A stretch of DNA of 64,000 nucleotides from Actinophytocola sp. (GTDB taxonomy: Bacteria; Actinomycetota; Actinomycetes; Mycobacteriales; Pseudonocardiaceae). The translations under genes and the position numbers were made by a program. The stretch is taken from assembly GCA_009377475.1 (NCBI GenBank), contig WHTY01000001.1, positions 1 through 64,000 of the forward strand. Reading direction: 5' to 3'. The notes beneath the pieces were generated by a model. The model saw only the letters and a list, made by a program, of their open reading frames with translations. It was not told where the DNA came from and ran no database searches. Position 1 is the first letter of the stretch. Every line of letters begins with the position of its first letter. Below are positions 1-7,835 of the stretch, one piece after another.

Positions 1-1
1 G

Positions 2-823
2 CTGGACGACGCCCGCGCGTTGCGCACCGCGATCCGGCCCGACAGCCGGGTGGTGATCGTCGGAGCCGGGTTCATCGGCTCGGAACTGGCCTGCGCCGCG
101 CGCCGGATGGGCGCGGAGGTAACGCTGGTCGAGGCCGCCCCAGTGCCGTTCGCGGCCGCCGTGGGCACGGAACTGGCGCCCGCGATCGCCGCGCTGCACA
201 CCCGCAACGGCACCGACCTGCGCTGCGGCGTCACGGTCACCGGCATCGACGGCGAAGATCGGGTCCGAGCGGTGCGACTCGGTGACGGCTCGACGTTGCC
301 CGCCGACGTCGTGATCGTCGGGGTCGGGGCCGCGCCCGCGACCGGCTGGCTCGACGGGTCGGGGCTGAAGCTCGACAACGGCGTCGTCTGCGACGAAACG
401 CTGGCGACCAGCGCACCCGGCGTGTACGCGGCGGGCGACGTCTGCCGCTGGGCCAACCCGCTGTTCGGCGAGACGATGCGGTTGGAGCACTGGACGTCCG
501 CCGCCGAGCAGGGCGCGCTCGCCGCCCGCAACGCCATCGACCCGAGCGCGGCGACGCCCTGTGCGCTGGTGCCGTACTTCTGGTCCGACCTGTACGACGG
601 CCGGGTGCAGTTCGTCGGCGTGCCGCATGCCGACGAAGTACGTGTCGTCGCGGGCGGTCCTGCCGAGGACACGCTCCTGGCGCTCTACCGGCGCGGCGAC
701 CGACTCATCGGCGCGCTCGGCGTCGAGCAACGACGTCCGGTGCTGCGGATGCGTGCGCTGATCGGCAAGGGCGTGAGCTGGGACGACGCGCTGGCTGCCG
801 CAGCAGAGATGACGGCGAGTTGA
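2..823 (+). CDS. NAD(P)H-dependent ferredoxin reductase, C-terminal part (5' end outside window)
   Basis: Flavoprotein that would pass electrons from NAD(P)H to a ferredoxin feeding a P450 or an oxygenase. The reading frame is open from base 2, so the N-terminus lies outside the window. Seen: an NAD-binding Rossmann motif VVIVGAGFIGSE about 15-25 residues in, an FAD-binding segment GVYAAGDV, the motif MRLEHWTSAAEQG and a C-terminal reductase domain, the order found in rhodocoxin/putidaredoxin-reductase-type enzymes. It converges on the mce operon and is separated from it by a strong hairpin. A role as partner of CYP125, encoded 40 kb away, is possible but is inference. It is not KshB, which has a different architecture. 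Confidence 0.85.
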   Translation: MDDARALRTAIRPDSRVVIVGAGFIGSELACAARRMGAEVTLVEAAPVPFAAAVGTELAPAIAALHTRNGTDLRCGVTVTGIDGEDRVRAVRLGDGSTLPADVVIVGVGAAPATGWLDGSGLKLDNGVVCDETLATSAPGVYAAGDVCRWANPLFGETMRLEHWTSAAEQGALAARNAIDPSAATPCALVPYFWSDLYDGRVQFVGVPHADEVRVVAGGPAEDTLLALYRRGDRLIGALGVEQRRPVLRMRALIGKGVSWDDALAAAAEMTAS

Positions 824-825
824 TC

Positions 826-865
826 TGAAGACAATCTGGTCGTGATAGCGACCACGATGTCTTCA
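826..865. terminator. Bidirectional hairpin between convergent genes
   Basis: Nested inverted repeat starting 3 bases after the stop of the ferredoxin reductase gene. The outer arms are TGAAGACA (826-833) and TGTCTTCA (858-865); the inner arms are TGGTCG (837-842) and CGACCA (849-854) around the loop TGATAG. It sits between convergent genes, so it probably ends transcription from both sides. The inner stem-loop recurs at 50407-50426 after ipdC. Confidence 0.6.
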
Positions 866-915
866 CATCAACTTCTCGGAGCCCGAGAGCGGCAATCCGG
901 CCGTGTCTGGTGTGC

Positions 916-1518
916 CTATAACCCGTCGATGTTGGAAATCCGCCAGGTGCCGTCGTTGTCGCGGAGCGCGGTGACGTCCAGAGTGGCGGTGGACGACGTC
1001 GGCGCGGCGCCCTGGCGGTTGACCTGCTGGTCCAGGAACACCAGCACGGTCGCCCGCCCGTCGGCCAGCTCCCGCACGCCGATCGCACGCACCGTGGCGG
1101 CCTTGACCAGCCCGCGGCGCTTCGCCTGCTGCGCCGCGGTCTCGAACTCGCGCCGGTACTCGGCCGCCGCCTCGCCGATCAGCGCGACGTCCACGGCGTG
1201 CTCGGTGCGCTCCAGCCGCGTGTAGTCGTAGGAGAACACCGCCTTCAACGACGCGCTCACCTGCTCGATCACGGCATCCGTGGCATCGGTGTCGACCAGG
1301 GCGGCGTTGCGTGCGGACTCCGTGTCGCGTAGCTGCTGCGCCTGGACGCCGAAATACACCGCGCTCGCGGACGCCAGCACCAGCACGATCGCGAGCGCCG
1401 CGACGACGATCCGCCGCGTCCGAGTGCGGAACACGGCGTCCTGAACGGGGGACACGGCGTCGTGTTCCTCGCCCACGGCGGCGTGTTCCCCGCTCGTGGT
1501 GTTGTGTTCCTTCTTCAT
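916..1518 (-). CDS. Mce-associated membrane protein (last gene of the mce4-type operon)
   Basis: 200 residues. One transmembrane helix at about residues 37-56 is followed by a soluble domain ending in GTWRISNIDGL, as in the Mce-associated (Mas-type) proteins that end actinobacterial mce operons (compare Rv3492c). These proteins help to stabilise the Mce complex in the cell envelope. The start at 1518 is chosen because it overlaps the stop of the upstream gene (ATGA); longer frames upstream have no family match. Odd: residues 4-32 are a degenerate heptapeptide repeat (EHNTTSG, EHAAVGE, EHDAVSP, VQDAVFR) encoded by a 21-bp repeat whose relatives occur outside genes at 36173-36256 and 61971-62054. 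The cytoplasmic tail therefore seems to be built from a mobile or expanding repeat. Confidence 0.8.
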   Translation of the reverse strand: MKKEHNTTSGEHAAVGEEHDAVSPVQDAVFRTRTRRIVVAALAIVLVLASASAVYFGVQAQQLRDTESARNAALVDTDATDAVIEQVSASLKAVFSYDYTRLERTEHAVDVALIGEAAAEYRREFETAAQQAKRRGLVKAATVRAIGVRELADGRATVLVFLDQQVNRQGAAPTSSTATLDVTALRDNDGTWRISNIDGL

Positions 1519-2018
1519 GCTGCCGCCTCCACGGCGCTGACCTGCCACTGCCCGTCGCGGCGGACCAGGTCGGCGTTCAGCCGCTTCCGGCCGGTGGACG
1601 CCTTCTCGCCCCGGGCCTCCAACGTCACCTCCAGCACCGCGATCACCCGCGCGGTGCCCGCGTGCGCGTTCAGCTCGGTCACCGCCGCCCGTAGCAGCTC
1701 CGCGCTGGACACCGTCTTCGTCTGCCGCGCCTGCTCCACCTGGCCCGCCCGGTCCCCTTCGAGGTCGCGGTGCAGCCCGCCAGCCGTGACGTCCAGCCAC
1801 GCGGCGACGTCCCGCTCCGCCTCGCGGTGGTCGATGGTGTGCAGCGTGACCAACCCGCGCTCGGCCGCCCGCAGCACGGCGTCGCGCTGCTCCGCCTGCG
1901 CGAGCCCGTCGTCCCGCGCCGCGCTCGCCCACGCGACGCCGAACCACGCGGCGGCAGCCACCGCGACCACGGTCAGCACCGCGAGCGTGGCCATCAACGG
2001 ATCACGGAACAGCCGCAT
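1515..2018 (-). CDS. Mce-associated membrane protein
   Basis: 167 residues. A transmembrane helix at about residues 9-30 (MATLAVLTVVAVAAAAWFGV) is followed by a helical region and a compact domain ending in VRRDGQWQVSAVEAAA, the same layout as its downstream neighbour. This is the pattern of Mas-type accessory proteins of mce operons (compare Rv3493c). It is translationally coupled on both sides: its start overlaps the mceF stop by one base, and its stop overlaps the next start as ATGA. Its role is inferred from operon position and architecture, since the family is weakly conserved in sequence. Confidence 0.8.
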   Translation of the reverse strand: MRLFRDPLMATLAVLTVVAVAAAAWFGVAWASAARDDGLAQAEQRDAVLRAAERGLVTLHTIDHREAERDVAAWLDVTAGGLHRDLEGDRAGQVEQARQTKTVSSAELLRAAVTELNAHAGTARVIAVLEVTLEARGEKASTGRKRLNADLVRRDGQWQVSAVEAAA

Positions 2019-3286
2019 CAGCCGCCTCCCAACAGCTCGACGCTCCCAACCGGCTCCGAGGACAGCCCGGACAGCCCCGGCAGCCCGAGTAGGCCAGGCA
2101 ACTCCCCGCCCGGCCCGCCACCGGAGCCAGCGCCAGAGCCGGAGTCCCGCCGCTGCGGTGCGGGCACCGCTTGCGGCACGCCCCTAAACGGCGCGTTCTG
2201 CGCGCCACGCACGGCGATCGGGCTGCCGGGCGGCTCCGCGCAGTAGGCGTCCTTGTTCGGCTCCACTTCGGACATGTCGTTGGCGGGCCGTTGCTTCGTG
2301 CCCTCGTACCCCCGCGTGCACGACGGCGGCTTGAACATGTCGAACACCAACCCGAGCTGGCCGCGCCCGTCCTTCGACACACTGCGCGCGAACGCCCCGA
2401 TCACGGAGAAGTTCACCAGCAACTGCTTCGTGGAGTCGGTGCGCGGCGCGGCGACGTCTGCGGTGGTCAGCAGGTTCGCGACCAGCATCGCGGTGTCGTT
2501 GCCCGAGACGTCGATGAACTCGCTCACCTGGTCCGCCACCTTCGGCGCGCGGTCGATCACCGCACGCAGGTCCGGATCGGACTCCGCGAACTGCCGCGAG
2601 ATCGTCTTCAACCCGCCCGCGAACCGGGTCAGGTCGTCGGCGTGGCGCTGCTGCGTGTCCAGCACCGTGCGCGCCGAGGACAGCAGCTTCCGAGTGGCGG
2701 GCATCTGCCGGTGCGCGGCCGCGCTGAACTCGTGCGCGCTGTCCAGCAGCAGTTGCAGGTCGTCGCCGGAGTCCGCGAACGCGACGTACGCTTCGTCCAC
2801 GACCGTGTTCAACGACTGCGTGTTGACGCTGCCGATGAGCCGGTCGACGTGCGTCAGCATCGTCTCCGGCGCGACCGGCGCGTTGGTGCGGCTCGCTTCG
2901 ATAACCGATCCGTGCGCCAGGAACGGCCCGTCCGACCCGTCCGGCCGCAGGTCGAGGTACTGCTCCCCCACGGCCGACCGGTTCGCGACAACGGCGTCGG
3001 TGTCGGCGGGAATCGGCGGGGCGTCCTCATCGATGTCCAGCTCGACGTCGACGCCAGTGCTGGTCAGCCGCAACGCCGACACCGTCCCGACCGTCACGCC
3101 CCGATACGTCACCTCGGAGCCCCGGAAGATGCCGCCGGAGTCGGTCAGCTCGGCGGTGACGACGTAGCCGCGCGGGCCGAACAGCCGGTCCAGCCCGGCG
3201 TACTTCCCGCCGACGAACACCACCGACACCACCGCGATCAGCCCGAACGCCAGCAGCTTGATCCGCGTCGACCAGGTCAGCATCAC
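2018..3286 (-). CDS. mceF: Mce-family steroid transport protein MceF
   Basis: 422 residues. An N-terminal membrane anchor (about residues 8-28) precedes an MlaD/Mce domain (about 35-115, with SGGIFRGSEVTYRGVTVGTV and GEQYLDLRP), then a long helical region predicted to form the tunnel across the periplasm. The C-terminal 50 residues are a G/P/S-rich low-complexity tail. It is the sixth Mce subunit of a hexameric lipid tunnel fed into YrbE permeases. The stop and the next start overlap (TGATG), and its start overlaps the mceE stop. Family and position match Mce4F of the cholesterol importer. Confidence 0.9.
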   Translation of the reverse strand: MMLTWSTRIKLLAFGLIAVVSVVFVGGKYAGLDRLFGPRGYVVTAELTDSGGIFRGSEVTYRGVTVGTVSALRLTSTGVDVELDIDEDAPPIPADTDAVVANRSAVGEQYLDLRPDGSDGPFLAHGSVIEASRTNAPVAPETMLTHVDRLIGSVNTQSLNTVVDEAYVAFADSGDDLQLLLDSAHEFSAAAHRQMPATRKLLSSARTVLDTQQRHADDLTRFAGGLKTISRQFAESDPDLRAVIDRAPKVADQVSEFIDVSGNDTAMLVANLLTTADVAAPRTDSTKQLLVNFSVIGAFARSVSKDGRGQLGLVFDMFKPPSCTRGYEGTKQRPANDMSEVEPNKDAYCAEPPGSPIAVRGAQNAPFRGVPQAVPAPQRRDSGSGAGSGGGPGGELPGLLGLPGLSGLSSEPVGSVELLGGG

Positions 3287-4464
3287 GAGCCTCCCGGCAG
3301 CGAGCCGAGCAGCGAACCCGAGTCGGAGGCCGAGCCGCTCGAGCCGCCAGAACCCGGCAACGCGGGCAGTCGCGGCAGCTGCGGCGTCTCCGGCAACGGC
3401 AGCGGCGGCCCGTCGTCACCCGGAGCCGAAGGGATCGGGCTCTGCCCCGACCGAAGGTAGTTGCCGACCAACTGATCGAGGTTCAGGTCGAACTCGACGT
3501 CGACGTTGGCGTAGTCGCCCTTCATCGTCCTGCCCGCGTTCCACGGCAGCGGATACGTCGGCAGGATCTTCAACGCCTCGGTGAGGTTGTCACCCGATTC
3601 GGCGAGCTTGCGCAACGTCGGTTCCAGCGCGCGCAGGTTCGCCACCAACTGCTCGCGGCTCTTACCGATGGTGTCCACCGTGACATCGGACAGCCGCCGC
3701 AGCGACGTCAACATGTCGACAATCTGGTCCCGCTGGTTCGCGACCACTCGGATGCCCGGCGCGAGGTGGTCCAGCCCCTCGGTGAGGTGCCGCTTCTCGC
3801 GCACCAGCGTCCGGGACAGCTCCGCCAGCCCGTCGATGGCCCTCGTGATCTGCGCCTTCTGCCCGTCAAGCTCGGTGACCAGGTGGTTCACCCGCGACAG
3901 TAGCGCCTTGATCTCCGCCTCGTTGCCCCGCATCGCGCTGTTCAGCTCCGACGCGATGGTGTGCAGCTGCTCCACCCCGCCGCCGTTGAGCAGCAACGAC
4001 AGCGCGCCGAAGATCTCCTCCAGCTCGGCGTGCCTGCTGGTGCGCGCGAGCGGGATGACGTCGCCGTCGCCGAGCGTGCCGGTCGGCGCAGCGTCGGCGG
4101 GCGGCCGGAGGTCGACGAACTTCTCCCCGAGCAGGCTGGTCTGCCGCAGCTCGGCGACGGCGTTGGCTGGCAGGTCGACGTCGCCGTTGACGACGATGTC
4201 CACCAGCGCCGACCGGGTGTCCTCGGCAAGCCGCACCCGCTGGACCCGCCCGACCTGGACGTCGTTCACCTTCACCGTGGCCTGCGGCACCAGGTCGAGC
4301 ACGTCGGACAACTCCACGGTGACGCGGTACGGGTGGTCCCCGACGTCCGCGCCACCGGGCAGCGGCGCGTTGTACAGCCCTGAGAACCCACCCGGCCCGC
4401 AGCCGGTGAGCACCAGCAGCAGCACGGCGACGCAGGCGGCGGCGCGTTTCGGCAGCGAGGTCAT
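3283..4464 (-). CDS. mceE: Mce-family lipoprotein MceE (LprN-like)
   Basis: 393 residues. A short signal peptide ends in a lipobox (VLTGC, Cys22), followed by the MceE hallmark segment GGFSGLYNAPLPGG, an MlaD domain (YRVTVELSDVLDLVPQATVKVNDV to GEKFVDLRPP) and a long helical segment. It ends in a proline/glycine/serine-rich tail. MceE is the only lipid-anchored subunit of the six Mce proteins, in agreement with the lipobox. It overlaps mceF and mceD by four bases each, so the operon is translated as one coupled unit. Confidence 0.9.
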   Translation of the reverse strand: MTSLPKRAAACVAVLLLVLTGCGPGGFSGLYNAPLPGGADVGDHPYRVTVELSDVLDLVPQATVKVNDVQVGRVQRVRLAEDTRSALVDIVVNGDVDLPANAVAELRQTSLLGEKFVDLRPPADAAPTGTLGDGDVIPLARTSRHAELEEIFGALSLLLNGGGVEQLHTIASELNSAMRGNEAEIKALLSRVNHLVTELDGQKAQITRAIDGLAELSRTLVREKRHLTEGLDHLAPGIRVVANQRDQIVDMLTSLRRLSDVTVDTIGKSREQLVANLRALEPTLRKLAESGDNLTEALKILPTYPLPWNAGRTMKGDYANVDVEFDLNLDQLVGNYLRSGQSPIPSAPGDDGPPLPLPETPQLPRLPALPGSGGSSGSASDSGSLLGSLPGGS

Positions 4465-5657
4465 GAGCCACCTCCCGACGTGCGCTGCATCGCCTCAAGC
4501 ACCGGCAGCGGCAACGGCGGCAGCTCGCCGCTCTGCAGCGAGTGCATCACCTCCGCCACGCTTGGCAGCTTGAGCGTGCCGTCGAGCACCGGGGCGAGGT
4601 CCTTGCAGACGTCCGACAGCGTGTCGGGCACCTCCTTCGGGGTGCCTGCCGCCAGCAGTCGGCACACCATCATCACCGGCGGGTAGGTGAACTCGTTGAG
4701 GTTGCCCCGGATGGCGATGGTGCCGGACGCGGCGTCGTAGGCGTTGATGAAGTTGTTCATGCCGGTCGGCGCGACGTCAAGGATCTCGGCGAGCTCACCG
4801 CGCCGCTTGGCAAGCACCCGCGTCACCCCGGCAAGCTTGTCCACATTGGAAGAGAGCAGTTTCCGGTTGTTCTCGACGAAACCGCGAACGTCGGTGAGCG
4901 CGCTGGCCAGTGTGGACAGTGCGGCGTCCACCTGCCCCGACTCGCTCGCCATGAACTGCGAGACGTCGGCCACCCGGTCGAACAGGTCCGCGACCTGCCG
5001 GTCGCTGCGCGCGAGCATGGTGGTGAACTCGCCGAGGTGCTTGATGGTGCCGTGCAGGTCGCCCTTGCTGCCGTTGAGCGTCGCGGACAGCCGCGCGAGC
5101 TGCGTGACGGTGGCGTTGAGGTTCTTGCCGTTGCCGTCCATTGTGGCCGCGAGCTGGTCGAGCACGTCGCTGAGCGCGCCGCCGGAGTTGGCGCCCTTCG
5201 GGCCGAGCGTCGTCGCCAGCTGGTCGAGGTTGTCGAACAGCTCGTCCAGCTCCACCGGCGACGCGGTGCGCTCGCGGGGGATCACCGTGCCGGACGCCAT
5301 GGTCGGCCCGCCCCGATACACCGGCGTCAGCTGGATGTAGCGGTCACTGACCAGGCTGGGCGCGACGATCACCGCGCCCGCGTCGGCAGGTACGTCCACA
5401 TCGGAGTCAACGGCGAAGTCAACGCGCACCCGGTCGCCCTCGGGCACCACTCGCTCGATCACGCCGACCTCGACGCCGAGCACCCGCACCGCGGAGTCCT
5501 GGTAGAGCCCGGCGGTGCGGTCGAAGTACGCGGTGAGGCGGGTGTCACCGGCGTCGCGGGTGGCCGTCCACAGCGCGGCGGCGAGCAGCAGCACGACCAC
5601 GGCGGCCAGCGCGACCCAGGTGTAGGTGGTGCGTGCGGCACGAGTCGTGATCGCCAT
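4461..5657 (-). CDS. mceD: Mce-family protein MceD
   Basis: 398 residues. The start (MAITTRAARTTYTW) is chosen at 5657 because it overlaps the mceC stop by one base; the open frame runs 35 codons further but reads through mceC in the wrong frame. Seen: N-terminal membrane helix (about 14-32), MlaD domain with DRTAGLYQDSAVRVLGVEVGVIE and SDRYIQLTPVY, then the long helical tunnel segment and the conserved NEFTYPPVMMVCRLL region. It would be a subunit of the hexameric Mce4-type steroid tunnel. Confidence 0.9.
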   Translation of the reverse strand: MAITTRAARTTYTWVALAAVVVLLLAAALWTATRDAGDTRLTAYFDRTAGLYQDSAVRVLGVEVGVIERVVPEGDRVRVDFAVDSDVDVPADAGAVIVAPSLVSDRYIQLTPVYRGGPTMASGTVIPRERTASPVELDELFDNLDQLATTLGPKGANSGGALSDVLDQLAATMDGNGKNLNATVTQLARLSATLNGSKGDLHGTIKHLGEFTTMLARSDRQVADLFDRVADVSQFMASESGQVDAALSTLASALTDVRGFVENNRKLLSSNVDKLAGVTRVLAKRRGELAEILDVAPTGMNNFINAYDAASGTIAIRGNLNEFTYPPVMMVCRLLAAGTPKEVPDTLSDVCKDLAPVLDGTLKLPSVAEVMHSLQSGELPPLPLPVLEAMQRTSGGGS

Positions 5658-6706
5658 CAGTTGCCCCCGATCCCCTGGCCGGGCGCGGACACCGGCCGCT
5701 CGCAGCCTTGCGGGTTGATCGTCAGCCCCTTGGTCGTGATGGTCGGCGGGAACAGGCCGCACAGGAAGCCCTCGAACCAGCGGCCGTTGCCGGTGGCGTT
5801 CGCGCCGAGCCTGGTGAACGGCGCGAGCAGTTCCAGGCTGCGGTCGATGTTGTCGACATTGGACTGGAGCACGCCGGTGACGGTGTCGAGCTTGCGCAGC
5901 GCGGGCGTGAGGTGAGCCCGATTGTCGGCCACCAAACCGGACAGCTGCTTCGCGACCTCTCGCGTGCCCGCGAGCAGGTTGCTGATCGCCTGTTTGCGCG
6001 CCTGCAGCTCACCGAGCAGCGCGCCGCCGTCGTGGATCACCTTGCGCAGCCGGTCGTTGCGGTCCGCGACCAGCTTCGACACTCGGTTCGTGTTGTCCAG
6101 CAGCCGGGCGAGCTCGCCGTCGCGTTCGGCCACCGTCTGCGACAACGCCGACAGCCCGTCCAGCGCGCCGCGCACGTGTTTCGGCGCGCCCGACAACGCT
6201 TCCGTGATGACGTCGAAGCTGTCCGCGAGCTGCTTGGTGTCCACATCGGACATCGTGGTGCCGAGCTGGTTGAAGGCGTCCTGGAGCTGGAACGGCGTCG
6301 TGGTGCGCTCCAATCGAATCGGTTCGCCCGGGTCGAGGGTGCCCTCGCCGCGCGGGGTCAGCGCGACATACTTCTCTCCGAGCAACGTCTTGATCTGGAT
6401 GGACGCGGTGGTCTCGGTGCCGAGGTGCGGCAGCTCGCCCTCGGCAGGGCCGTCCAGCAGGAACTCGACCCGCACCCGCGCGCCGTCCAGCTCAACGGAG
6501 CTGACCGAGCCCGCGCGCACCCCGGCGATCTGGACCTCGTTGTCCGGCACCAGTCCCGCCGACTCCGCGAAGTACGCGGCGTAGGTCGTGCCACCGCCGA
6601 TGAGCGGCAACCGGTCGGCGTTGAGCGCCGCCAGCACCGACGTGACCAGCAGCAACACGGTGATCGCCCCGACGGCGGCCCGGTTCCGTTCCCCAAGCGA
6701 CTTCAT
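5657..6706 (-). CDS. mceC: Mce-family protein MceC
   Basis: 349 residues. N-terminal membrane helix (about 14-30), MlaD domain (YAAYFAESAGLVPDNEVQIAGVRAG and GEKYVALTPRGEG), helical segment with TKQLADSFDVITEAL, then the short C-terminal tail typical of MceC. A good Shine-Dalgarno (GAGGAGG) lies four bases before the ATG. Unlike the other mce junctions, mceC is separated from mceB by a 34-codon ORF that overlaps both genes by four bases. Subunit of the Mce4-type steroid importer. Confidence 0.9.
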   Translation of the reverse strand: MKSLGERNRAAVGAITVLLLVTSVLAALNADRLPLIGGGTTYAAYFAESAGLVPDNEVQIAGVRAGSVSSVELDGARVRVEFLLDGPAEGELPHLGTETTASIQIKTLLGEKYVALTPRGEGTLDPGEPIRLERTTTPFQLQDAFNQLGTTMSDVDTKQLADSFDVITEALSGAPKHVRGALDGLSALSQTVAERDGELARLLDNTNRVSKLVADRNDRLRKVIHDGGALLGELQARKQAISNLLAGTREVAKQLSGLVADNRAHLTPALRKLDTVTGVLQSNVDNIDRSLELLAPFTRLGANATGNGRWFEGFLCGLFPPTITTKGLTINPQGCERPVSAPGQGIGGN

Positions 6707-6807
6707 GCGGCCTCCTCATCGCGCGCGGCACGCCGCGCCAGAGCCGCACCGTCGGCCAGCATGGTGTCCAATGATTCGGACCTGCAAGCAGTCCTCATGC
6801 CCCTCAT
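6703..6807 (-). CDS. 34-residue ORF coupled between mceB and mceC
   Basis: I do not recognise this product. Its ATG (6807) overlaps the mceB stop as ATGA and follows AAAGGTG by six bases; its stop overlaps the mceC start as ATGA. The peptide has two parts. The first, MRGMRTACRSESLDT, is encoded by a 33-bp element also found at 45992-46057 and 48528-48560. The second, MLADGAALARRAARDEEAA, is Ala/Arg-rich and could form an amphipathic helix. It may be a real microprotein. More likely it is a by-product of repeat insertion, which kept translation running through a junction that once overlapped directly. Confidence 0.4.
   Translation of the reverse strand: MRGMRTACRSESLDTMLADGAALARRAARDEEAA
6766..6798 (-). 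repeat. 33-bp junction element, copy 1
   Basis: Read on the minus strand it begins ATGAGGACTGCTTGCAGGTCC and continues CGAATCATTGGAC. It lies inside the coupled ORF between mceB and mceC and supplies an in-frame ATG. The same sequence occurs twice in tandem at 45992-46057 and once at 48528-48560, each time at a gene boundary. Confidence 0.75.
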
Positions 6808-7835
6808 GGCCCGCACCTTTCCGGCCGCTGCGTCGCGGGCAGCGGCACCACCGGAATGGTCACGTTGAGCGAGCCGATGCCGACCGTGCCGGAGATGTCG
6901 CAGAGGTAGTAGTTGTACCAACTGCCGTAGCTGAGCACCCGGACGTACTTCTTCAGGTTCCTCGGCAGCCGGTGCAGGATCTCGTCCAGCACCGGGGCGT
7001 CCTTGGACAGCGTCCCCGCCAGGTCGTTCAGCGCCCGCACGTCCTGGCGCAGCGGCTGCCGCACGTCGCCGACAAGCCCGGACACGCTGCCGGTGAGATC
7101 GCCGAGCGCCTGCGTCGCCTCCCCAATCGGCTCGCGTTTCTCCGCGAGCCCGCTGATCAGCTGCTGCATCGCGTCGATCAGTTCCTTGGCTTGCTCGTCG
7201 CGGTGGTTGATGGTGCCGAGGACGTCGTTGAGGTTGCCGACGACCTCCCCGATCACCTTGTCCCGGTTCGCGATGGTCGTCGTCAGCGACGCGGTGTGGC
7301 GCAGCAGGCTGCTGATCGTGCCGCCCTCGCCCTGGAAGACCTGGATGATCTCGTAGGAGAGCTGGTTGACCTGCTTCGGGTCGAGCGCTGTGAACAGCGG
7401 TTTGAAGCCGTTGAACAGCACCGTCAGGTTCAGCGCCGGGGTCGTGCGGTCGACGTCGATGACGTCGCCCTTGCGCAGCGGCTCGGCGGAGCGCACGTGG
7501 GTGCCGAGCGCGAGGTAGCGCTGCCCGATGACGTTGCGGTACTTGACCTGCGCGGTCGTCGTCGACGGCAGGCGGTGCGACTCGCCGACGTCGAAGCGCA
7601 CCGTGGCCACCGCGTCGTCCCCTATCTCGATGGCGCGCACCTGCCCGACCTTGACGCCGGATATCCGCACGTCGTCGCCGGTCTTGAGGCCGGAAACGTC
7701 GGTGAACCGGGCAGCGTAGCCCGACGTCTCGCCGAAGTTGGTGTTGGCGATCGTCGCGGCGAGCACCCCGGTGAGCACGACGGTGACCACGGTGAACGCG
7801 ATCAGCTTCAACAGCGACGGCAGTGTCCCCCTCAT
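6804..7835 (-). CDS. mceB: Mce-family protein MceB
   Basis: 343 residues. N-terminal membrane helix (about 10-30), the MlaD domain typical of MceB (YAARFTDVSGLKTGDDVRISGVKVGQV, then KYRNVIGQRYLALG), a long helical segment and the conserved end SYGSWYNYYLCDISG. It starts within an ATGA overlap with mceA. Its stop overlaps the start of the 34-codon ORF. It would be the second subunit of the Mce4-type steroid tunnel. Confidence 0.92.
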   Translation of the reverse strand: MRGTLPSLLKLIAFTVVTVVLTGVLAATIANTNFGETSGYAARFTDVSGLKTGDDVRISGVKVGQVRAIEIGDDAVATVRFDVGESHRLPSTTTAQVKYRNVIGQRYLALGTHVRSAEPLRKGDVIDVDRTTPALNLTVLFNGFKPLFTALDPKQVNQLSYEIIQVFQGEGGTISSLLRHTASLTTTIANRDKVIGEVVGNLNDVLGTINHRDEQAKELIDAMQQLISGLAEKREPIGEATQALGDLTGSVSGLVGDVRQPLRQDVRALNDLAGTLSKDAPVLDEILHRLPRNLKKYVRVLSYGSWYNYYLCDISGTVGIGSLNVTIPVVPLPATQRPERCGP

